Both the position numbers and the translations under genes were made by a program. A DNA stretch of 64,000 nucleotides, from contig JARYGU010000012.1 of the NCBI GenBank assembly GCA_033795365.1, positions 1 through 64,000 on the forward strand, written 5' to 3'. The notes under the pieces are model-generated. The model saw nothing but the letters and a program-made list of their open reading frames with translations. It ran no database searches and was not told the DNA's origin. This stretch comes from JARYGU01 sp033795365. Lineage in GTDB: Bacteria; Pseudomonadota; Alphaproteobacteria; Rhizobiales; Rhizobiaceae. Of this stretch, positions 58,333 to 64,000 are shown in pieces (positions within the stretch are counted from its first letter, which is position 1; each line of letters starts with the position of its first letter).

Positions 58333-58986
58333 ATGCGTGTGCAAGATGTGATGTCGACGCGATTGGTCACCATCAGCCCGGAGCACAGCGTCTGGCACGC
58401 CGCGCAGATCATGCTCACCGAACATGTCAGCGGCCTGCCGGTGCTCGACGACGCACAAGCCTTGATCGGCATGGTCACGGAAGGCGACCTGCTGCGGCGC
58501 TCCGAGCTCGGCACACCTCTCGGTGACGGCGGAGTGCAAGAGCGTGCGCGGGCCTACGTCAAGAGCCGCAGCTGGAAGGTCGGTGCGCTGATGTCGGCCC
58601 CGGTTTTGTCCATCGACGAGGATGCCCCGCTGTCGCAAGTGGCGATGCTGCTCGGCCTCAACCGGATCAAGCGTCTGCCGGTGCTGCGCGACGCACGGCT
58701 GGTGGGCATCGTCAGCAGGGCGGACCTGCTCAAGGTCATTTCGGCGGGCGGACCGGATGCGGAGATCAGGGGCGATGCGGCGGTCTCGCGGGCTCTGCGC
58801 GCCCGCCTCGAGGAGGCGGGCGCCGTGCTGCGCCGACAGCCGGAACTCCATGTCGCCGCGGGTCGGGTGCACGTCGCAGGGACCATGCGCTCGCAGGAGG
58901 AAATCGACGTCGTGCGGATGGTGGTCGACAGTGTCGTGGGATCGGGGTTTAAGGATGATTTGACAGTGGAGAAGGAGCCTCGATGA
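58333..58986 (+). CDS. CBS-pair protein with BON-like tail
   Basis: This 217-aa protein has CBS 1 (VQDVMSTRLVTISPEHSVW), CBS 2 (VGALMSAPVLSIDEDAPLSQ, GIVSRADLLKVI) and a C-terminal BON-like domain (ELHVAAGRVHVAGTMRSQEE). CBS pairs sense adenosine nucleotides. Its stop overlaps the next ATG. It may regulate the neighbouring enzymes, but this is inference. Confidence 0.9.
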   Translation: MRVQDVMSTRLVTISPEHSVWHAAQIMLTEHVSGLPVLDDAQALIGMVTEGDLLRRSELGTPLGDGGVQERARAYVKSRSWKVGALMSAPVLSIDEDAPLSQVAMLLGLNRIKRLPVLRDARLVGIVSRADLLKVISAGGPDAEIRGDAAVSRALRARLEEAGAVLRRQPELHVAAGRVHVAGTMRSQEEIDVVRMVVDSVVGSGFKDDLTVEKEPR

Positions 58987-59993
58987 GGGTTGTTCTGTTC
59001 GAAGCGGAGGATTGGGAGAAGAAAGCCTGCGCAAAACTGATGCGCCGGCACGACGTCCGCTGCACGACGGCTCCGCTGAATATCACCACGGTCGGCGAAT
59101 TCGAGGACGCGGAGGTGATCAGCCCTTTCGTGGCGTCCCGCCTTGATTCCGGCATCATCGATCGATTGCCCGATCTGAAACTCATCGCGACCCGTTCGGC
59201 GGGATACGATCATATCGACCTGACCGCCTGTCGAGAGCGAAGTATCGCCGTTGCCAATGTGCCGGATTACGGGGATGCGACGGTCGCCGAGCACGCCTTC
59301 GCGCTGCTGCTGGCGCTTGCGCGCAACATCGTCGAGAGTGTCGCGCTGACCCGCCGCGGCGGTTTCTCGATGGCCGGCATGCGTGGTCTTGAGTTGCGGG
59401 ACAAGGTCATTGCGGTTGTTGGAACAGGGCGCATCGGCCGCCGCACGATCGAGATCGCGCATGGCTTCGGCATGAAGGTCCTCGCCTTCGATCAGGTCGA
59501 GGACGCTGCCGCCGCGACACGGCTGGGCTTCACCTATGGCGCGCTCGACGAGGTCCTGGCGCAGGCCGATGTGGTGACGTTGCATGTACCATCATCACCG
59601 GACACCGTCGGGATGATCGGCGAACGGCAGTTCGACGTTATGAAGGACGGCGCCATCCTCATCAATACCGCGCGCGGCAATGTGGTCGACACGGAGGCGC
59701 TGGTGCGGGCGCTGGCAAGCGGCAAGTTGCGCGCGGCCGGTCTCGACGTGCTGCCGCAGGAGCCGCTGATCCGTGAGGAGGCCGAGATCTTCCGCCAGAA
59801 CATGGCGGTCGATACGGTCGATCTCAAGGCGCTTGTCGCCAACCACGTGCTGCTGCGCTTTCCGAACGTTCTGGTCACGCCGCACAACGCCTACAACACC
59901 GACGCGGCGCTGCGACGTATCATCGACACCACCCTTGCCAACATCGAAGGCTTTGCGGCCGGTCGCCCGGTCAATCTGGTAGGGGTAGCCTGA
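58983..59993 (+). CDS. D-2-hydroxyacid dehydrogenase (D-lactate dehydrogenase type)
   Basis: This 336-aa NAD-dependent enzyme has the nucleotide motif VVGTGRIGRRTIEIAHGFG and ATRSAGYDHIDL. It has the catalytic Arg (NTARGNVVDTEAL), Glu (VLPQEPLIREE) and His (TPHNAYNTDAA). It most resembles fermentative D-lactate dehydrogenases (LdhA). Next to a glucan phosphorylase it would dispose of pyruvate electrons under low oxygen. Confidence 0.92.
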   Translation: MRVVLFEAEDWEKKACAKLMRRHDVRCTTAPLNITTVGEFEDAEVISPFVASRLDSGIIDRLPDLKLIATRSAGYDHIDLTACRERSIAVANVPDYGDATVAEHAFALLLALARNIVESVALTRRGGFSMAGMRGLELRDKVIAVVGTGRIGRRTIEIAHGFGMKVLAFDQVEDAAAATRLGFTYGALDEVLAQADVVTLHVPSSPDTVGMIGERQFDVMKDGAILINTARGNVVDTEALVRALASGKLRAAGLDVLPQEPLIREEAEIFRQNMAVDTVDLKALVANHVLLRFPNVLVTPHNAYNTDAALRRIIDTTLANIEGFAAGRPVNLVGVA

Positions 59994-59994
59994 G

Positions 59995-60663
59995 ATGTGC
60001 CTTTCCGCGGAGGTCAGTCTGGGTGCCGCCGCCGTCCTCATCCCGGGCGGCGCGGTGGCGGGCGCGTCGGCCTGGCGGGCAGATCGCCGCTATCTGATGA
60101 TCGCAACCCTTCCGCTTCTGTTCGGTCTGCAGCAACTGGTGGAGGGTTTGATCTGGATCGAGGGCCACGCAGGCAACACGCATCGCGTCGGCCAGTATTC
60201 CTTGCTCTACATGTTCTTCACCTGGATTGCCTGGCCGATCTGGGTACCTCTGTCGGCCTACTTCCTGGAGGGCGGTGGGCGCCGGAACCTCATCCTTTTG
60301 TTCGTCATCGCGGGCGCGATGCTGGGCGGCCTGCAGTTCATTCCGTACTTTGTCCATGACGGCTGGCTGGCAACGACCTTCCTGCGTTGGGCAGTTCGCT
60401 ATCAGGACATCAATCTGCTCGACGGGCTCGTCTCCCGGACCGTGACCTACGCGATCTACGTTGCTGTCGTCATCGTGCCCTTCCTGCTGGTGCGAGGCTG
60501 GGAGATCAAGATTTTCGGCCTGCTCGTCGCCGGCGTCCTCGTCATCACCTATGCGTTCTTCTCCTACGCCTATATCTCGGTGTTCTGCTTCGGCGGTGCG
60601 GTGATCTCCCTCTATCTCCTGGCGCTGATGTGGCGCAGGCGAGCCAGGCCCGCACTGGCGTGA
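59995..60663 (+). CDS. DUF6629-like membrane protein
   Basis: This 222-aa protein has about six hydrophobic helices and the start MCLSAEVSLGAAAVLIPGGA, typical of a small family with FGLQQLVEGLIW. ATG follows the dehydrogenase stop by one base. No catalytic motif is seen. It probably belongs to the operon from glgP onward. Confidence 0.8.
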   Translation: MCLSAEVSLGAAAVLIPGGAVAGASAWRADRRYLMIATLPLLFGLQQLVEGLIWIEGHAGNTHRVGQYSLLYMFFTWIAWPIWVPLSAYFLEGGGRRNLILLFVIAGAMLGGLQFIPYFVHDGWLATTFLRWAVRYQDINLLDGLVSRTVTYAIYVAVVIVPFLLVRGWEIKIFGLLVAGVLVITYAFFSYAYISVFCFGGAVISLYLLALMWRRRARPALA

Positions 60664-60811
60664 TCGCTGTACGGTCGCATTGCCGGCGTTTGCCGTGCCA
60701 AGTGCGAGCGTAGAGCAAGATCCGCACGACGAATACGCCCATATGCACCCGCAGCCGAAGTGGGGCATCGCGTTGCGTTCGATTGCTCCATTTGGAAGCC
60801 GCTGATGCTGT

Positions 60812-62248
60812 TCACAGGAGAGGGCTCGCCAGCCGCGCCAGGTTCTCGCCAATCTTGTGGATCATTGGACGTTTTTCCCAACCGTCGAGCGTGAGCGTCG
60901 CGGTGTTGTCGAAGCAGCGCACTTGCTCACGGCGCAACTGTTCCGTGACACCCTTGTCAAAAACGATAAGGCTTACCTCGGCGTTTAGGACAAAAGAGCG
61001 GATGTCGACATTGCTGGAACCCAGCAGCGAGATCTCATCATCAAACGTCATATGCTTGGCGTGCAGAAAGACCTCCTCATAGAGATGCACTTGGACACCG
61101 GCCTGGAGGAGTTCGGAGTAGTAGGATTGCTGCGCCAATTTCACCAGGATGTGATCCGTGAGACGCGAGACCAGCAAACGCACCTCCACCCCACGCAGCA
61201 CGGCGGTTTTGAGTGCTTGAAGGAGAGGTTCGTCCGGGACGAAGTAGGGCGTCGTGATCACGACACGCTTGCTTGCGCCGTGAACCAGAGCCGCAATTAC
61301 ATTGCCAATCCCTGCGTTCGGGTAGTCAGGACCGCTTGGAAGGACCTGTGCAACGGCCCCGGCATCGGGATGATGGTGTGGAAAAAGGGCGGATACCGCC
61401 AGTTCCTCCTCCGTTTCCATGAACCAGTCGGCGACAAAGACGGCTTGCAGCTCTGTCGTGATCGGGCCGACAACTCGTGCGACCAACTCCTCGTTTGCGA
61501 TGTTGGAGGCAGATAGGGCGTTTGTTATGTTCTGGGAGCCGATATAGCCGATGCGGCTGTCTATGACGGCAACCTTACGGTGATTACGCAGGTCGGCACG
61601 CGCCGATCTGCGCCGAAAGATCCCCACCTTCAGAGCGAATTGAACGTCCACACCTGCTCGGGTTAGCAGCCTCGTCACCTGGTGCCGCCATTGCCGGGAC
61701 CCGATGGCATCAATCAGTACCCTGCATGTGACACCTCGCAGGACCGCCCGTTCCAATGCTTCTATTACGCGCAGACCCGTCCGGTCGTCTGCGAATATGT
61801 AGAACAGGAGATGGACAGTTCGTTCCGCATGATCGATGTCGACGACCATGCGGTCGATAACACCCTCATAATTGGAAAGAAGTTCGACGTTGTTGCCAGA
61901 AAGCGCGGGGAACTGGCCGAGGGTTTCAATCAGGAGCGCCGGTCCCGCCAGCGAGCCTGGCAAGTCGGGACGGCGGCAGAAGTGAGAATGGGCAATCTCT
62001 TTCGATGCCGCGACCAGGACCTCCGGCAATCTGGCGAAGCGTTCCCTGCGCCAGCGGGGATAGGTCGGTCTGCCGATAACAAGATAGACCGCAAGTGCAG
62101 GAAGGGGCAGGAAAAATATTAGCAGCAGCCAGCTGCGCGCGGCGTCGGGCGAACGTCGAAAGGGCACGACAAAAACCATGACAATGCGGATTGTCCATTC
62201 CACTACCAAGTAGGCGATCGCCCAGGCTTCGTTCCCAATAAGCGCCAT
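60812..62248 (-). CDS. cls: Cardiolipin synthase
   Basis: This 478-aa membrane enzyme has two N-terminal helices and two phospholipase-D motifs: HRKVAVIDSRIGYIGSQN and HAKHMTFDDEISLLGSSN (HxKxxxxD each). It joins phosphatidylglycerols to cardiolipin. It is convergent with the DUF6629 gene and codirectional with ubiB. Cardiolipin synthesis would suit envelope stress. Confidence 0.93.
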   Translation of the reverse strand: MALIGNEAWAIAYLVVEWTIRIVMVFVVPFRRSPDAARSWLLLIFFLPLPALAVYLVIGRPTYPRWRRERFARLPEVLVAASKEIAHSHFCRRPDLPGSLAGPALLIETLGQFPALSGNNVELLSNYEGVIDRMVVDIDHAERTVHLLFYIFADDRTGLRVIEALERAVLRGVTCRVLIDAIGSRQWRHQVTRLLTRAGVDVQFALKVGIFRRRSARADLRNHRKVAVIDSRIGYIGSQNITNALSASNIANEELVARVVGPITTELQAVFVADWFMETEEELAVSALFPHHHPDAGAVAQVLPSGPDYPNAGIGNVIAALVHGASKRVVITTPYFVPDEPLLQALKTAVLRGVEVRLLVSRLTDHILVKLAQQSYYSELLQAGVQVHLYEEVFLHAKHMTFDDEISLLGSSNVDIRSFVLNAEVSLIVFDKGVTEQLRREQVRCFDNTATLTLDGWEKRPMIHKIGENLARLASPLL

Positions 62249-62401
62249 CGCCGTCGTCCCGTGTGCCTATGTTTTCCGCGAAGGTTGAGGAGTGGAGTAG
62301 CAGCGTTCGTTCGATCCCAGGATCTTCGGCTTCCACGGTCCTGTGATCTCCGCCCGTCCGCTGCGCGCGGCGGTGCAGGTGCGCCCGCACCGACGCAGCG
62401 C

Positions 62402-64000
62402 TCATCGTCGCCACAGTATGTTAATCCACCGCAGGACGCGCATGCAGATCCAGATCGCCACGATAAATCCGATCAGGGCCGTGACGGGCAGCCCTATCAC
62501 CTCAGGTCCAATATGCGCTTGCGCCAACAGCGCGGACGTGACCAGCATTCCAGCCGACAGAAGCGCCAGCGCCGCGAGAGCCGCCCGGCGGTCGAGCCGC
62601 CGCTCGGTTTCGTCCGATTGATGGACACGCACACCAAGGGCTAGGTCTCCGCCGTCCTGATGGGCGCGATGAAGCCAGGAGGCCAACAGCGAGGGCAGGT
62701 CCTCTGCGGAGAGCGCCAGCTCGGTTTTGAGACGCGCCATGGCTGCCGGGTCAGGCCTGCCGCCCAGCGTGTGCGCCAACGCGGCCTCGCCTTTGGCAAT
62801 GATCGTATCCAGCACATTGAAGTTGGGATCGAGCCGGCGCAGGCAGCCCTCAATCAGAAAAAGCGCCCTGACGAAAACCATGAGGTTATAGGGAACGACG
62901 ACGCGGGCGCCGTCACCGAGCCGCATCACCCTGAGGAAAGCATCGGCGATAGACCAGTCCTTCAGCGGCAGCGAGGAATAGTCGCTGAGGATTTCTTCGA
63001 TACCCTGCACGAATGCCGTGCGTTCCGCCTGCCGGTCGATCAGCGAAAGAGCGATGGCCGCGTCGAGCATCCATCCGGCGTCCTGGTGAACGAACGCCTG
63101 GAGAAAGATCCCGAGATTGCGCCGTGTCGTGTGGTCAAGATGGCCCACGAGCCCGAAATCGTGAAAGCAGATCCGGCCGTCCTCCATAACGAAGAGATTG
63201 CCGGGATGCGGATCGCCATGAAACAGACCGGTCGTCAGCAGTTGCTCAAGATAGAAATCGACCAGGACGCCCGCGATCCGCGAACCGTCCTGCGATATGG
63301 CCGAATCCTCGATCGATCGGCCATGGCTCATGACCTGGACGAGGATTGCTTCGCTTGATAGCGTTTCGAATGCTTCCGGCACGTAGACGTCGGTGCGCTG
63401 CCTGTAGGCATCAGAAAATCGTCGAATGTTTCGCGCTTCCTGGAGAAGGTCAGTCTCGCGCCGGAGATTGGCCCACATTTCGCGGGCGAGGCGCTCGGGC
63501 TGCAGGCGGCGGAAGCTCGGGATCGCCGCGCCGGCGATCCGGGCAACGGCAACGAGTATCCGCATGTCGCTGTCGATCCGCTCCCGCATGTGCGGGCGCC
63601 TTATCTTGACGATCACCTCCTGGCCGTCGGGCAGGGTGGCGCGATGGACCTGGGCGATCGAAGCGGCTGCGAAAGGTTCGCTGTCGAATGTCTGGAACAC
63701 CTGTTCGACCGGCCGGCGCAAGGCGCGCTCAAGTTCCGCCCTGGCCTCTGTCGAGGAAAATGGCCGGGCACGCTCGCGCAGGTCGCGCAGTTGCCTGAGA
63801 TAGTCCTCCGGGAACAGGTCGGGCCGCATGCTGAGGGCCTGACCGATCTTGATGAAGGTTCCGCCGAGCTCATCGAGCGTCTGGCGTAGGCGAACTGGCA
63901 GGGCCGAGGCATCGGCGGCGACGCCGCGGCGCCGCTCGGCTAGATAGAGCAGAGTCAATGAGACTGCGGCGGCGACGATCCTGAAAAACCGCGAGCTCAC
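62402..64000 (-). CDS. UbiB/ABC1 (AarF) family kinase-like protein
   Basis: At least 532 aa are encoded up to the window edge. The KxGQ motif (FIKIGQALSMRPDLFPEDY) and HGDPHPGN define the UbiB/ABC1 atypical kinases, and the C-terminus has two membrane helices (ALALLSAGMLVTSALLAQ, VIGLPVTALIGFIVAIWICM). A GTG at the last three bases could start it, but the frame may extend beyond the window. UbiB proteins support ubiquinone synthesis or lipid transport; in accessory islands they are paralogues of unknown role. Confidence 0.9.
   Translation of the reverse strand: MSSRFFRIVAAAVSLTLLYLAERRRGVAADASALPVRLRQTLDELGGTFIKIGQALSMRPDLFPEDYLRQLRDLRERARPFSSTEARAELERALRRPVEQVFQTFDSEPFAAASIAQVHRATLPDGQEVIVKIRRPHMRERIDSDMRILVAVARIAGAAIPSFRRLQPERLAREMWANLRRETDLLQEARNIRRFSDAYRQRTDVYVPEAFETLSSEAILVQVMSHGRSIEDSAISQDGSRIAGVLVDFYLEQLLTTGLFHGDPHPGNLFVMEDGRICFHDFGLVGHLDHTTRRNLGIFLQAFVHQDAGWMLDAAIALSLIDRQAERTAFVQGIEEILSDYSSLPLKDWSIADAFLRVMRLGDGARVVVPYNLMVFVRALFLIEGCLRRLDPNFNVLDTIIAKGEAALAHTLGGRPDPAAMARLKTELALSAEDLPSLLASWLHRAHQDGGDLALGVRVHQSDETERRLDRRAALAALALLSAGMLVTSALLAQAHIGPEVIGLPVTALIGFIVAIWICMRVLRWINILWRR

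Noticed and set aside
57577..59034. A 485-codon minus-strand frame opposite glgP and the CBS gene
   Set aside because: The plus-strand genes carry diagnostic motifs; this frame has none.

Overview
The window is GC-rich alphaproteobacterial DNA, most likely from Hyphomicrobiales or a close relative. It starts at the end of an rRNA operon (5S rRNA, then an initiator tRNA-Met), the usual rrn order in that group. Nearly all the rest is one large mobile element, read as an integrative and conjugative element (ICE) integrated at the 3' end of tRNA-fMet. Its backbone order (ParB-like, RepA, ParA, TraF, relaxase, TraG, then trbBCDEJKLFGI) resembles Tn4371-family ICEs, but the integrase is a serine recombinase whose last codons lie antisense in the tRNA. 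No second tRNA 3'-end copy (attR) was seen, so the right boundary is probably beyond 64 kb.

Layout. 0.4-3.3 kb: serine recombinase, a small upstream gene and a VapBC-like pair. 3.4-8.2 kb: a candidate defence cargo, with a Gp37/Gp68 (DUF5131) three-Cys protein, its TcmP partner and, convergent to them, a RecF/SbcC-like ATPase coupled to a small protein. 8.4-24.9 kb: ICE accessory core with ArdC antirestriction, several conserved proteins of unknown function, a large ParB-like protein, a 1449-aa methylase/helicase of the strawberry-notch type, a Toprim protein, a DUF2493 protein and SSB. 25.1-26.7 kb: a probable transfer switch, with an XRE repressor (QseC-like), a DUF2285 protein (QseM-like) and a DUF6499/DUF2285 regulator split by a +1 frame change at CCC-G, as in FseA of ICEMlSymR7A. 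26.8-30.4 kb: AlpA-type HTH, RepA with iterons and DnaA-box-like sites inside its gene, ParA, an adenine methyltransferase and partition or accessory genes. 30.4-36.6 kb: mobilisation genes (TraF peptidase, DUF736, lytic transglycosylase, candidate oriT, relaxase, TraG, CopG). 36.7-38.4 kb: VapBC and an inverted GST/VanZ-like pair. 38.8-48.5 kb: the complete trb type IV secretion operon.

48.7-56.2 kb is a copper module: CopA, CueR, a CopZ-like chaperone, two DUF305 proteins and a CsoR-type repressor, with two CueR promoters that have exact 19-bp spacers. Remnants of type II GAPDH and CusA lie among them, and a LysR gene follows. 56.3-64 kb is a metabolic and envelope-stress module: DUF2934, alpha-glucan phosphorylase, CBS protein, D-2-hydroxyacid dehydrogenase, DUF6629 membrane protein, cardiolipin synthase and a UbiB/ABC1 kinase that reaches the window end.

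The most striking non-gene signal is a family of 48-nt leader hairpins with identical geometry and compensating or wobble changes. They sit 10-11 nt before the start codons of three ICE genes (ardC, the parB-like gene and a 185-aa gene), and their 3' arm runs into the Shine-Dalgarno sequence. Other ICE genes (ssb, a 54-aa gene, trbB, the FseA-like gene) have different hairpins that also hide the Shine-Dalgarno. Translation control by leader RNA looks like a shared design of this element. Three small conserved ICE genes also carry single in-frame TGA codons.
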